Shown: positions 18,821 to 27,669, numbered from the stretch's first letter. The stretch: 64,000 nt of DNA from Steroidobacter agaridevorans (GCF_009932555.1 NZ_BLJO01000004.1:1-64000), one strand, 5' to 3'. Program-made: numbers and translations. Notes: generated by a model from the sequence alone, not told the origin.

Positions 18821-19966
18821 ATGATGCGATCCATGTCGCATCTTCTTCAGATACTGATCGCCGCCGTGGCGCTGGCCTTCGGCGTTGGCCTGGCGCAAGC
18901 CGAATCCCTGCAGGACGGGCCCTATGTCATCCGCGCCGCCGACGGCAGCTGGCGCTCACGCTGGGTCGAAGCGGCCAGCGAGGGTCCGCAAGTACGGGAT
19001 CAGGCCGTCGAGATCGGCGATGCAGTGACCCTCGCGGCTGTCGGCTCGTTGCCTGCGTTCGAGGTGAAATTGCGCGCCCCGGCGCAGCCGGCGGACGATG
19101 AGATTCGCGTCAACCCACGCACGCCGATCTTCGTGATGGCGGATACGCACGGAGAATTCGAGATCGCCGTGCAGCTCCTGCAGCGGCACGGAATCATCGA
19201 CGAGCGCCTGCGCTGGTCGTTCGGCAAAGGTCATCTCGCTGTGCTCGGCGATGTGTTCGACCGCGGCCCGAACCAGACCGAGCTGCTGTGGTTGATTTAC
19301 AAGCTCGAAGCGGAAGCGGCGCGGATCGGCGGCGGCGTGCATCTCGCGATCGGCAATCACGAGTCGATGGTGCTTACCGGCGACGATCGTTATCTGAATC
19401 CGAAATATCGACGGGTCGCTGCGCTGCTTGGCGCCGATCGATACACATTGCTCTGGAGCGAGCAAACATTACTCGGCCAGTGGTTGCGTAGCAAAGCCGC
19501 CGTGTTCCGGCTCGGCCAATATCTGTGTTTGCACGGCGGCATCTCGCGTGAGCTGGTCGATCGCGGGCTGACGTTGTCGGCTGTGAATCAAACAGTGCGC
19601 GGCGCCTTGCTGGAGCCAGGCGCATCCGCCGATATGCAAACCGAATTCGTGATGGGTCAGAACGGGCCACTGTGGTATCGCGGTTATTTTCAGGACGCGG
19701 CTCGCAAAGGCGGCTTCAGGGTCGCGGAGCAAAGTGACATCGAGCTGATTCGCGGGCGCTTCGGCGTAAAGGCAATTCTGGTTGGGCATACGACCGTGCC
19801 GGCCGTCACTTCTCTATATGGCGGACGCGTAATCGCGGTGCAGGTTTATCCGCATCGGGATGAGCAGACTCAGGCGCCCGTAATGGAAGGTCTGATGATT
19901 CGCAAGGACGGGCAGATGTTTCGAGCGCGCGTCGACGGCAGCAGCGAAATGTTGCCCCGCTCTTGA
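18821..19966 (+). CDS. Shewanella-like protein phosphatase (SHELPH-type metallophosphoesterase)
   Basis: A 381-residue PPP-superfamily phosphatase with a signal peptide (about 1-27), so probably periplasmic. Metal-binding motifs are DTHG (108-111), GDVFDRG (143-149) and GNHE (178-181), then LVGHTTV late in the protein. The spacing and MVLTGDDRYLNPKY after GNHE match Shewanella-like phosphatases, whose plant and protist members dephosphorylate Ser/Thr/Tyr residues. Three ATGs lie close together (18821, 18824, 18833) with no clear Shine-Dalgarno; the first gives a positively charged signal-peptide start. No kinase partner is nearby. Confidence 0.88.
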   Translation: MMRSMSHLLQILIAAVALAFGVGLAQAESLQDGPYVIRAADGSWRSRWVEAASEGPQVRDQAVEIGDAVTLAAVGSLPAFEVKLRAPAQPADDEIRVNPRTPIFVMADTHGEFEIAVQLLQRHGIIDERLRWSFGKGHLAVLGDVFDRGPNQTELLWLIYKLEAEAARIGGGVHLAIGNHESMVLTGDDRYLNPKYRRVAALLGADRYTLLWSEQTLLGQWLRSKAAVFRLGQYLCLHGGISRELVDRGLTLSAVNQTVRGALLEPGASADMQTEFVMGQNGPLWYRGYFQDAARKGGFRVAEQSDIELIRGRFGVKAILVGHTTVPAVTSLYGGRVIAVQVYPHRDEQTQAPVMEGLMIRKDGQMFRARVDGSSEMLPRS

Positions 19967-20311
19967 TGCGGGCCCAACGCCTGCGGTGCGGTTGCCGTTA
20001 GTTCGTAGAATTTTTTTCGCACCCCCAGGGTTCATTTCCGAGGGCTACCGGATCTATACCAACAAGCAGCTCATTCGAAACTGCGAGTCCGCTCCCGGGT
20101 CCGATGTGATCGTGCTGGTCTCATGTCAATCTGTGAGCCTGCCTGTGAGCGATCGAGGCGAGTAAGGTTTTGCGAGTTGGCCCGTTGTTCCTTGGCTAAT
20201 CGGTGTCCTCCTGCAGGCCCTGGCACAACGATCTCTCAACACTGACGCCGCGATCGTTCACAGGCTTCTGTTCGGGGCTCCGCCATCAGAGCCCACCCTA
20301 ACGCTTCTTAC
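19967..20311. other. Intergenic region without a recognised feature
   Basis: These 345 bp lie between the ends of two convergent genes. I see no gene, tRNA or strong repeat. GGGCTC and GAGCCC (20275-20294) form a short hairpin 17 bp beyond the end of the minus-strand gene but lack a T tract in either direction. Confidence 0.6.
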
Positions 20312-20971
20312 TTATGCCCAGGTGCTGCGCTTCGGTCGCGATTTGATCCATGCGCCGAGCGCCAAGCCAATCAGCACCAGGGCGCCGCCGGACAACAACC
20401 AGCGCAACATCACATTGCGCTTCAGGTCCTGCACTTCGTCGGTCAGCTGCGTGACCTGCGTGGTCAGCGACGCATTGCTGGCCTTCAATTGTTTGTTCTC
20501 TTCGAACTGCGTGATCGCGGTAGCCGAGACGCGGCGAATCTCCGCCAGCTCGGTTTGCAGTTTCTGATTTTCTTTGGCGAGCTCGTTGGCTTTGCCTTCG
20601 ATCTCGCTGCGTGCACCGCGCACGTCCTGGTAATTGTCGCGAGTCGATTTCAGCTGCGCTTCGAGGGCCTCGACGCGCTTGGTCGCGGCGGCGAGTCGGT
20701 CCTTCGCGACGGGTTGACCGACCAGGTACTGAGTGGGTAACCATCCCTCCGTGCCATTCGGTGTGCGCACCTGCGTGAACCCCGCGGCCTTGTCTTCGCC
20801 GAGCACTTCCAACGCGAGACCGGTCGGCAACGCGGCGTTGATGATCTTGTGGCCGTTCGATGGGCCGCGACGCAGAGGAACAGTCAGCTCATCGGAGATA
20901 TACATCGTCGCGGCGAAGGCGGACGCCGGTCCTAGCACCAGCAGCAGCGCTAGCAGCACCTTTCTCAACAT
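20312..20971 (-). CDS. SH3-domain, coiled-coil membrane protein (TIGR04211-like)
   Basis: A 219-residue envelope protein: signal peptide (about 1-20, ending SAFAA), a bacterial SH3 domain (about 22-90, with VPLRRGPSNGHKI and GWLPTQYL), a long coiled coil (about 95-185) and a C-terminal transmembrane helix followed by basic residues. This order matches the TIGR04211/YgiM family, thought to sit in the inner membrane with the SH3 domain in the periplasm. ATG at 20971 is preferred to GTG six bases upstream; AAGGAT lies about ten bases before it. Function in the family is unknown; SH3b domains often bind peptidoglycan. Confidence 0.9.
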   Translation of the reverse strand: MLRKVLLALLLVLGPASAFAATMYISDELTVPLRRGPSNGHKIINAALPTGLALEVLGEDKAAGFTQVRTPNGTEGWLPTQYLVGQPVAKDRLAAATKRVEALEAQLKSTRDNYQDVRGARSEIEGKANELAKENQKLQTELAEIRRVSATAITQFEENKQLKASNASLTTQVTQLTDEVQDLKRNVMLRWLLSGGALVLIGLALGAWIKSRPKRSTWA

Positions 20972-21127
20972 CAGCACGAATCCTTATAGGTCTAGTTGCT
21001 GCCGATCTGTCGGCAGACGCGAACTATAGCGAAACTGAACCGCAATAACGGCCTGATCTGAACCCGTTCGCCAATTGGCGACAGTTACGCTGGTAGGTAT
21101 TTCTACAGCGCTAAAAACCGCGCATAC

Positions 21128-21155
21128 AAAAGAAAAGGCGGCTCGTGGAGCCGCC
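21128..21155 (-). terminator. Rho-independent terminator of the redoxin-fusion gene
   Basis: On the minus strand GGCGGCTC, a CAC loop and GAGCCGCC form a perfect 8-bp stem followed by TTTTCTTTT. It starts about 37 bases past the stop codon of the gene it ends. Confidence 0.9.
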
Positions 21156-21191
21156 CTGTAAGAGTTGCCCGCTCAGCGAGCTGACGTAAAT

Positions 21192-22967
21192 TTAATCGTC
21201 GAGTGCCGCGGTCTTCTGGCTCCGCGTGTCGGTGGTCTCGTCGAGATAACGGAAGCGCACGAAGCCGATGCCCATTTCTTCGAAGGTCTGATCGCCCCAG
21301 CGCACCGGCTTGCTCGGATCGGGATTCGCGGGATTCTGCGTCGAGTTGTCCCAGCTGAAGCGCCACACCAGCTTCGAACCGGCCGGGATGGTTTTCGGCT
21401 GGCGATATTCGTACACCGTCTGCCAGTTGAAGTCGTACTTGGGCACGTTGAGCAGAATTTCTTCGCGCCCATCCGGATAAACGGCAGTCATCGTGCCGGC
21501 GCGGCCACGCAGGTGCGAGTGGGGCATGATGTTGTAGATCAACATGTCGCGCTGAATTGGGCGCGTCACCGTGGTGGTGTGTTCCTTCGCACCCGGCGGA
21601 ATCTCGAACTTGAAATCGGTCAGCGCCGTGAGATGCAACGGATATTTCGGCGGGTTGCTGGCTTCGCGGAAGTAGAAGCCGACCTTGCTGTGATCCGTGA
21701 CGGCTTTGCCGTTCGGCGTGTAGTGCATCTGGAACACGAAGTCCGCGTCCTTCGGGAACAGCACGCCGGTGTCTTGCGGATAAACGATCGGCTCCATGCC
21801 GGGCGCGAAGCCTGCAAGATTGCCGCCGCTGCGCTCGCCGGTGGAGCCGGCGACCACCGGATCGTTGGCGATGATGTGATGAATCGCCTGTTTCGCGCCC
21901 GGATGAATTTCGACCGCGGTAATCCACACGTCGCGGCCGAGCGGGTTCTTCACGCGCGGATACTGATATTCGATGACGCCAGTCGCGGGAATGTCGTACG
22001 CGGGGATTTCAACGATCAGGTCCGGCTTGCCATGTTTCCATTCTTTGATTTCCGGCTTGACCGCCAACAGCGGATCGTCGCCGCTGCCGCGAGGCGCCCC
22101 TGCTTCGATCCAATGCACCAGCAGTTTGCGCTGATCGCTGGTGAGGCCGCGCGCGTTCTCGAACGTGCCGTAATGAGGATCGGCATGCCACGGCGGCATG
22201 CGTTGAGTGCGCAGCACTTCGCGAATCATCGGCGCGAAGCCTTTCACCATGTCGTAGTTCGTCATGGCCCACGGGCCGACGCCGCCAACTTGATGACACA
22301 CGACGCAACGGTCTTTGAGCAGCGGTGCGATCTCCTTCGAATAGGAGATCTGGTTGTGACTCATCTTGCGATCGCGCTCGGGGAAATTGACCAGGCAGCC
22401 CACGCCGTCGGCCTGCGGTGTCTGCACCGGCTTGCCGGCGAGCACGGCATCGAGCGCATCGGTCAGATAGTGATGCTTCGCCGGACGTTGGCGCTCATAA
22501 GAGAGCCGGTCATCCATCGGGCCGCGATATTTGAGCTGCCAGCCCTTGGGATCGATGACGAACACTTCGGAAGTGCGCACCACACCGAGCGCCTCGCCAA
22601 TGAGCTGCGAGTCATCGAGCAGGATGGGGAAGTCGATCTTGAACTCGCTCGCTTCCTTGGCGACCAGCTCGCGCGTGTCCTGCAGGTTCGAATTCAGCAG
22701 CAGGAACTCGACGCCTTGGGCCCGATACTTCGCGCGTACCTCGGCGAGCGCCGGCAACGCCTGGCGCACGATGGGGCAGCCATTTCCCTGCACCATCAGC
22801 ACCACGGCCTTCATGTCCGAGAGGTAGTAGAGCTCGTGCGATTTGCCCTGCTGATCGAGCAGGCGGAAGTTGTCGACGACCTGGCCCGGCTCGACGGCCA
22901 CAGCCTGCGTGGTCAGTCCGATGGTCATGATCAGGGCGGCCAGCGCCCGCTTCGCTGAATCTTTCAT
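21192..22967 (-). CDS. Redoxin / c-type haem / copper-monooxygenase-like fusion protein
   Basis: A 591-residue exported protein (signal peptide about 1-24). Residues 27-180 are an AhpC/TSA-type redoxin with one cysteine in GNGCPIVR (Cys64). A c-type haem motif CVVCH lies at 221-225, with MPPWHADPHYGTF soon after. The C-terminal half has AIHHIIAND (His363-364), FQMHYTPNG and MPHSHLRG (His483, His485), resembling the two-copper core of ascorbate-dependent PHM/DBH monooxygenases. ATG with GGGGGTG upstream is chosen over two earlier starts. It stands alone, ended by a clear terminator. A periplasmic redox enzyme is a safe reading; the actual reaction is unknown. Confidence 0.85.
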   Translation of the reverse strand: MKDSAKRALAALIMTIGLTTQAVAVEPGQVVDNFRLLDQQGKSHELYYLSDMKAVVLMVQGNGCPIVRQALPALAEVRAKYRAQGVEFLLLNSNLQDTRELVAKEASEFKIDFPILLDDSQLIGEALGVVRTSEVFVIDPKGWQLKYRGPMDDRLSYERQRPAKHHYLTDALDAVLAGKPVQTPQADGVGCLVNFPERDRKMSHNQISYSKEIAPLLKDRCVVCHQVGGVGPWAMTNYDMVKGFAPMIREVLRTQRMPPWHADPHYGTFENARGLTSDQRKLLVHWIEAGAPRGSGDDPLLAVKPEIKEWKHGKPDLIVEIPAYDIPATGVIEYQYPRVKNPLGRDVWITAVEIHPGAKQAIHHIIANDPVVAGSTGERSGGNLAGFAPGMEPIVYPQDTGVLFPKDADFVFQMHYTPNGKAVTDHSKVGFYFREASNPPKYPLHLTALTDFKFEIPPGAKEHTTTVTRPIQRDMLIYNIMPHSHLRGRAGTMTAVYPDGREEILLNVPKYDFNWQTVYEYRQPKTIPAGSKLVWRFSWDNSTQNPANPDPSKPVRWGDQTFEEMGIGFVRFRYLDETTDTRSQKTAALDD

Positions 22968-23075
22968 GGCACCCCCAAACGACATCCTTGGTCCGGCTAT
23001 GGACAGCATTGTCAGCGAGGGCGCGGCGGCGGGCACTCTGGCCCCGCGTGAAGATTTGTCAGTTCTTGTGTCCGA

Positions 23076-23579
23076 TCAGTATCGGATGACGGTCCGCGCC
23101 GCCTGGCCTTCCCAACGGAAGTCCTTGATCAGATTGAGATCGATGAGCACCGCCAGGGCATCGACCCGGTAGCCCGCGAGCAGGCACAGATCGGCCGCGG
23201 CGGCCAGGGTGCCGCCGGTGGCGAGCACGTCGTCGATCAACAGCAGCCGGCCGTTTCCTTGCTGCATTTCCAGCACACCCTCGCCGTACTCGAGCTGGTA
23301 CGGGATGCTGACCACCGGCGGCGGCAGCTTCCCCTTTTTGCGGATCGGCACGAAGCCCTTGCCATGCCGAAGCGCCAGCGCCGAGCCGAGCATGAAGCCG
23401 CGGGACTCGATGCCCGCAACAGCGTCGATCCGCTCCCATTCCTCGGCGCTCAGCAAGCCGCTCATCGTCTCGATGGTTGGCCCGAAATGGCTGCGCAGTA
23501 ATGGGGCAATGTCGCGAAAAATGATGCCCGACCGTGGGAAATCGGCGACATCGCGGATGAATTGTTTCAGATCGGTCAT
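23076..23579 (-). CDS. apt: Adenine phosphoribosyltransferase
   Basis: A 167-residue cytosolic purine-salvage enzyme that joins adenine and PRPP to give AMP. The opening FPRSGIIFRDIAPLL and the PRPP-binding LLLIDDVLATGGT (112-124) are diagnostic, and IESRGFMLG matches the family. Length is normal (about 170-180). It is divergent from ppa by 114 bp, which is sensible because the reaction releases pyrophosphate, which ppa would hydrolyse. I see no clear Shine-Dalgarno. Confidence 0.97.
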   Translation of the reverse strand: MTDLKQFIRDVADFPRSGIIFRDIAPLLRSHFGPTIETMSGLLSAEEWERIDAVAGIESRGFMLGSALALRHGKGFVPIRKKGKLPPPVVSIPYQLEYGEGVLEMQQGNGRLLLIDDVLATGGTLAAAADLCLLAGYRVDALAVLIDLNLIKDFRWEGQAARTVIRY

Positions 23580-23693
23580 GAGGTCGAGGTCGGTTGGGGG
23601 CGCGCTTCAGGTAGACTCTCGGCCCCAATTATCGACCATGTCGCCGCTTTTCGCTGCGGCCTCCGTTTTCATCCCCAGTCCATTACGTAATCC

Positions 23694-24326
23694 ATGCCGA
23701 CCATGTTTCCTTCTGCATTTCGTGCCCATCCCTGGCATGGCGTCGAAATCGGCGCCGAAGCCCCGTCCATCGTGACCGCGTACATCGAGATCGTGCCCAC
23801 CGACACGGTGAAATATGAGCTCGACAAGGCCACCGGCCTGCTCAAGGTCGACCGGCCCCAGCGCTTCTCGAACATCTGCCCCTCGCTCTACGGTTTCCTG
23901 CCGCGCACGCTGTGCGCCGAGCGCGTCGCTGCTTATTGCGAAGAGCGCACTGGCAAGACCGGTATCAAGGGCGACGGCGACCCGATGGATATCTGCGTGC
24001 TCACCGAAAAATCGATCGGCCACGGCGACGTGCTGGTGCAGGCGATCCCGATCGGCGGCCTGCGCATGATCGACGACAACGAAGCCGACGACAAAATCAT
24101 CGCCGTGATGCGCGATGACGCGCTGTACGGTCACCTGACCGATATTTCGCAGTGTCCGAAGTCGGTGATCGAGCGAGTGCGTCACTACTTCCTGACGTAC
24201 AAACACGCCCCGGGCTCGCCGGATCACGCGGTCGAGATCACGCACGCGTATGGCCGCGACGAAGCGTACGAAGCGATTCGACGCAGCCAGGCGGATTACA
24301 CGTCGGCGTTCATGGGTGTGAGATAA
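23694..24326 (+). CDS. ppa: Inorganic pyrophosphatase (family I)
   Basis: A 210-residue enzyme that hydrolyses pyrophosphate and drives biosynthetic reactions. The metal-binding DGDPMD (94-99) gives the family-I signature aspartates, with KYELDKATGLLKVDR and FYGFLP-like (YGFLPRTLC) segments upstream. It is somewhat longer than E. coli PPase (176), with an extra acidic stretch and a C-terminal RRSQADYTSAF tail. ATG at the first or the fourth codon is possible. It is divergent from apt. Confidence 0.95.
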   Translation: MPTMFPSAFRAHPWHGVEIGAEAPSIVTAYIEIVPTDTVKYELDKATGLLKVDRPQRFSNICPSLYGFLPRTLCAERVAAYCEERTGKTGIKGDGDPMDICVLTEKSIGHGDVLVQAIPIGGLRMIDDNEADDKIIAVMRDDALYGHLTDISQCPKSVIERVRHYFLTYKHAPGSPDHAVEITHAYGRDEAYEAIRRSQADYTSAFMGVR

Positions 24327-24343
24327 GACACCCACACCTCCAA

Positions 24344-24369
24344 CCCCCTCGCCCTCAAGGGCGAGGGGG
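24344..24369. repeat. Perfect 12-bp GC hairpin after ppa
   Basis: CCCCCTCGCCCT and AGGGCGAGGGGG are separated by two bases. It starts 18 bp after the ppa stop. No T tract follows, so it may be a dispersed palindrome or an atypical terminator. Confidence 0.6.
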
Positions 24370-24472
24370 CTAAAGAAATGGCGGGAGCCTTCTCGCGCTC
24401 ACAGCCACGGAAAGTCATCGGGCTCCAGCCTCGTCCGAACCTCTCAGTCTCAGCGAACCTATCGGCGTCGTT

Positions 24473-24609
24473 CGAGGTGACGTCTCTCCTCCCGGCAGCT
24501 TTTCGGCACAGGGACGGAGCCGAAACAGCAGGGCTCACCATGGACGTGCGGCGAGGGGCGCAATGCGCTCCGGCCGGCGCCCGGTGCCGGGAGGAGAGAC
24601 GTCACCTCG
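24473..24609. repeat. 137-bp element with perfect 25-bp terminal inverted repeats
   Basis: Positions 24473-24497 (CGAGGTGACGTCTCTCC...) are exactly complementary to 24585-24609 (...GGAGAGACGTCACCTCG). The 87-bp interior holds a further 7-bp hairpin, TTTCGGC with GCCGAAA, and no coding capacity. Flanks show no clear target-site duplication. It may be a miniature mobile element, a structured RNA or a dispersed palindrome. It lies in a 449-bp gap (24327-24775) between ppa and the WYL regulator gene that otherwise holds only the hairpin at 24344 and the operator candidate at 24716. Confidence 0.85.
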
Positions 24610-24715
24610 GACGGCGCGAGCCACTGACGCCTCTTTTCCTGAGCCTCGGTGACACCGTTAGATTCGATGAGATGCTCCCAGGAAAATCGCGAGGGGAGCT
24701 AAAGTCGGCGGCATT

Positions 24716-24752
24716 TGACAGGTTTGGGCTGATACCCTGCCACTGCCTGTCA
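24716..24752. promoter_or_regulatory. Inverted repeat before the WYL regulator gene
   Basis: TGACAGG and CCTGTCA are separated by 23 bp and end 23 bp before the WYL start. TTGACA at 24715-24720 overlaps the left arm and could be a -35 box. The arrangement suits autoregulation by the adjacent regulator; this is inference. Confidence 0.45.
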
Positions 24753-24775
24753 GCGTTTGAAGTTGTAATCCCGAC

Positions 24776-25741
24776 ATGCGCGCCGAACGACTCATTGCCA
24801 TTCTCATGGCCCTGCAGAGGGCTCAGGCGCTCACCGCCGGTGAGCTTGCTCAGCGTCTGAGTGTTTCGGTTCGCACGATATTTCGCGATATCGACGCGCT
24901 CTCGACCATGGGCGTGCCGGTGTACACCGAGCAGGGGCGGGGCGGGGGCATCCGGCTCGTCGAAGGTTACACCTCCGATCTGACTGGCCTGTCTTCCGGC
25001 GAAGCTGAAGCATTAGCGCTCATCGCGAGCCCTGCCGGCATCGGCGTTCAGGATCTCGCCGCTCCAACTCGAACCGCGCTCGACAAGCTCGCGGCTGCCG
25101 TGCCGACGATGCACCAGCTGCGCGCTCAGCATGCTCGCGGCCGGTTGCTGTTCGATACCAAGCCCTGGTTCCGTTCGTATTCCGTTTCGCCTTACCTGGA
25201 CACGTTGCGGGCCGCGATCTGGAAAGACGAATGCATCAACATCAACTACCGCCGCAGCAACGGGGAAGAAAAGGAGTATCTGGTCGAGCCTTATGCGCTC
25301 GTCGTCAAGGTCGACACCTGGTATCTGATCGGCCGCGTGAAGCGTGAGACTCGCGTCTTCCGCATCTCACGCATGTTGTCATTGGCGACGACCGGCACGA
25401 GTTTCACGCGCGATCCCGATTTCGACCTGCACAAGTTCTGGAACGCCTGGTGCGAGAAGTTCGAGAAGAATCCGCCGGTCGCCTTCCCGGTGGATCTGAA
25501 TATTTCCGCCAAGGGCAAGCAGCAATTGCTCGACAGCTTCGGCAACTGGTTTCGCACCCGGCTCGAGCCGCTCGGCGAGAACTTCAAGGGCCGCAAGCCG
25601 GTGACACTCGATTTCGAGCGGGAGGAAGCGGCGCTGCGCATCCTGTTCGACCTGGTGTTCGAGGCCGATATCGTCAAACCCACCGAACTGCGTCGCAAGC
25701 TGCGCAATCAAGCCAAGAGAGTCGTGGCCGCGACCACCTGA
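24776..25741 (+). CDS. WYL-domain transcriptional regulator (YafY type)
   Basis: A 321-residue DNA-binding regulator. An N-terminal winged HTH (about 4-55, ALTAGELAQRLSVSVRTIFRDIDAL) is followed by a WYL ligand-sensing domain with the name motif at 182-184 (TWYLIGRVKR), then a WCX-like C-terminal extension. YafY-type members often control adjacent small-molecule or stress genes. It converges on a DoxX gene with adjoining stop codons. A dyad upstream may be its operator. A frame overlapping its start (24378-24860) is not accepted as a gene. Confidence 0.93.
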   Translation: MRAERLIAILMALQRAQALTAGELAQRLSVSVRTIFRDIDALSTMGVPVYTEQGRGGGIRLVEGYTSDLTGLSSGEAEALALIASPAGIGVQDLAAPTRTALDKLAAAVPTMHQLRAQHARGRLLFDTKPWFRSYSVSPYLDTLRAAIWKDECININYRRSNGEEKEYLVEPYALVVKVDTWYLIGRVKRETRVFRISRMLSLATTGTSFTRDPDFDLHKFWNAWCEKFEKNPPVAFPVDLNISAKGKQQLLDSFGNWFRTRLEPLGENFKGRKPVTLDFEREEAALRILFDLVFEADIVKPTELRRKLRNQAKRVVAATT

Positions 25742-26107
25742 TTATTTTTTCCCCAACAGCACGGCGATCAGGCACGCGATGATCAGCACGCTGTATTCCA
25801 TGCCGTTGCGGCCGAGCCCGACCACGAACCAGCCCGCATGCCAGTGCACCCACCAGATGCCGAGCGCGGTCTGGATGATGAAGTAAGCCGCGAGCGGCGC
25901 GGTGTAACGGCCCAGCGCCAGCAACGTGCCGCCGGCGATCTCGATAAGTGTGACCGCCCAGGCCCACGCGAGACCGAACGGCAAACCTCGCGATTCGAGA
26001 AACGGCCCGAACGGGCCCACTGCATTCTCGACGACACGCATGACGCCATGAATGATGAACATGGCCGCGACCGCGATGCGCACCACCATGATTGAAGAGA
26101 TCTTCAT
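25742..26107 (-). CDS. DoxX-family membrane protein
   Basis: A 121-residue inner-membrane protein with four hydrophobic segments, typical of DoxX/DoxD-like proteins; LIEIAGGTLLALGRYTAPLAA is a good family match. Members are linked to redox or thiol stress complexes, but most have no assigned role. Its stop abuts that of the convergent WYL gene. It is divergent from the MFS gene by 156 bp. Confidence 0.9.
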   Translation of the reverse strand: MKISSIMVVRIAVAAMFIIHGVMRVVENAVGPFGPFLESRGLPFGLAWAWAVTLIEIAGGTLLALGRYTAPLAAYFIIQTALGIWWVHWHAGWFVVGLGRNGMEYSVLIIACLIAVLLGKK

Positions 26108-26263
26108 GATCGATCAGCTATCCTTTAGAAAAGGCGCGCGATCATAAGGGAGCGCGTCGGTGATTGCAGCATTAGCGGAATTTCGATCATCAGAGTGATG
26201 ACCGCATCACGTCTAAAAGCATCTGGTGACGCGCACGGATAACGCGCAATACTTCGCCGCCTT

Positions 26264-27508
26264 ATGAGCACAACTACCGCATCTCCGTCCAACGTCTCCG
26301 CCAGCACGTTTGGACTCATTCTCGCGGCGGCGGCCATCCTGCTCATTACGATGGGTGTGCGGCAAACGACCGGCTTGTTCCTGTTGCCCATCACGCAGAC
26401 CACGGGCGTCTCGATCGTCGCCATGAGCTTCGCGCTCGCGGTCGGCCAGTTCGTATTCGGTGCGGCTCAGCCGGTGTTCGGCGCCGTCGCCGACAAATTT
26501 GGCGCGCCGAAAGTCATCATCGCCGGCTCATTGTTGTTGGCGCTCGGCGCCGCGCTCACGCCGCTCATGACGACGAGCGCCGGGTTGCTGCTGACGATGG
26601 GTGTGATCGCAGCGGCCGGCGCGGCGGCGGGCAGCTTCTCGATATTGATCGGCATCGCCTCGCAGCGCTTGCCGGCGGAAAAGCGCTCGATGGCCTCGGG
26701 CATCATCAACGCCGGCGGCTCGATCGGTCAGTTCGTGTTCGCACCGCTGGTGCAGTTCATCATCGGCGTGGCGGGCTGGGCGAGTGCGATGTTTGCTACG
26801 GCCTTCGCGGCGTTGCTGACGATTCCGTTGGTGCTGCCGTTGATACGCTCAGCTAAAAGTGCGGCGAGCAACGCTGTCAGCACCGTCGCGGCGGGTCACA
26901 TTACCCTTAGCAGTCAGTTGCGCGAGGCGCTGCGCAATCCGAGCTACTTGTATCTGCACGCCGGCTTCTTCACTTGCGGATTCCACATCGCGTTCCTGGT
27001 CACGCACTTCCCGAGCGACCTGCAGCTGTGCGGACTGACGCCGAACGTGGCGGCTAACTCGCTCGGCTTGATCGGTTTGTTCAATGTCGTCGGCAGCCTG
27101 GGCATCGGCTGGCTCGGCCAGCGTTACCGGATGAAATATCTGCTGGCGTGGGTGTATGCGAGTCGCGCCCTGATGATTGCGGTCTATCTCGTCATGCCGA
27201 AGACGGCGCTGAACATTTATATCTTCGCCGCTGCGCTCGGTGTGACCTGGCTCGCGACCGTGCCGCCGACGGCGGGCCTGGTCGGCAAGTTGTTCGGCAC
27301 GCGCTACCTGGCGACACTGTTTGGTCTCACGCTGTTCTCGCACCAGGTCGGTGGCTTCCTCGGTGCGTGGCTCGGCGGCGTGGTGCTGTCGGAAACCAAT
27401 TCATATCAATGGATGTGGTACGCCGACATCGCGCTGGCCCTGCTGGCGGCGATTATCAATCTGCCGATTCGCGAACAAAGGTTGCAGGCTCAGCCAGCAA
27501 CGGCCTGA
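26264..27508 (+). CDS. MFS transporter (monocarboxylate/oxalate-formate antiporter-like)
   Basis: A 414-residue transporter with about twelve hydrophobic segments in two halves joined by a polar loop near 200-225. Segments such as GAVADKFGAPKVI (loop 2-3 motif A) and ASGIINAGGSIGQFVFAPL are typical of the major facilitator superfamily; the general pattern resembles the OFA/monocarboxylate subgroup. The substrate is unknown. The Shine-Dalgarno is weak. It is followed after 161 bp by an ABC-transporter operon that appears to have its own promoter. Confidence 0.9.
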   Translation: MSTTTASPSNVSASTFGLILAAAAILLITMGVRQTTGLFLLPITQTTGVSIVAMSFALAVGQFVFGAAQPVFGAVADKFGAPKVIIAGSLLLALGAALTPLMTTSAGLLLTMGVIAAAGAAAGSFSILIGIASQRLPAEKRSMASGIINAGGSIGQFVFAPLVQFIIGVAGWASAMFATAFAALLTIPLVLPLIRSAKSAASNAVSTVAAGHITLSSQLREALRNPSYLYLHAGFFTCGFHIAFLVTHFPSDLQLCGLTPNVAANSLGLIGLFNVVGSLGIGWLGQRYRMKYLLAWVYASRALMIAVYLVMPKTALNIYIFAAALGVTWLATVPPTAGLVGKLFGTRYLATLFGLTLFSHQVGGFLGAWLGGVVLSETNSYQWMWYADIALALLAAIINLPIREQRLQAQPATA

Positions 27509-27604
27509 CCCCGCGCGGCCGGCAGCTCCTGCACGTCCATGTGCCCGCTGCATCAGGGCATCCCTGCCCAAGCCCGGCTGATAACCGTATTTTGCCGGCA
27601 CCCC

Positions 27605-27634
27605 CTGACGTCCTGCTGCTCCAGTGGGTACACT
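27605..27634 (+). promoter_or_regulatory. Possible sigma-70 promoter of the ABC operon
   Basis: CTGACG, an 18-bp spacer and TACACT sit 36 bp before the ATPase start. Both boxes match the consensus at about four of six positions. Tentative. Confidence 0.3.
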
Positions 27635-27669
27635 GCCGCGCCTCCAATAGTCGACACGGACCCGGTGCC

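Noticed and set aside
24378-24860. 160-codon plus-strand frame between ppa and the WYL gene
   Set aside because: It runs through the 137-bp inverted-repeat element and overlaps the WYL start by 85 bp; its composition is not protein-like and I see no domain.
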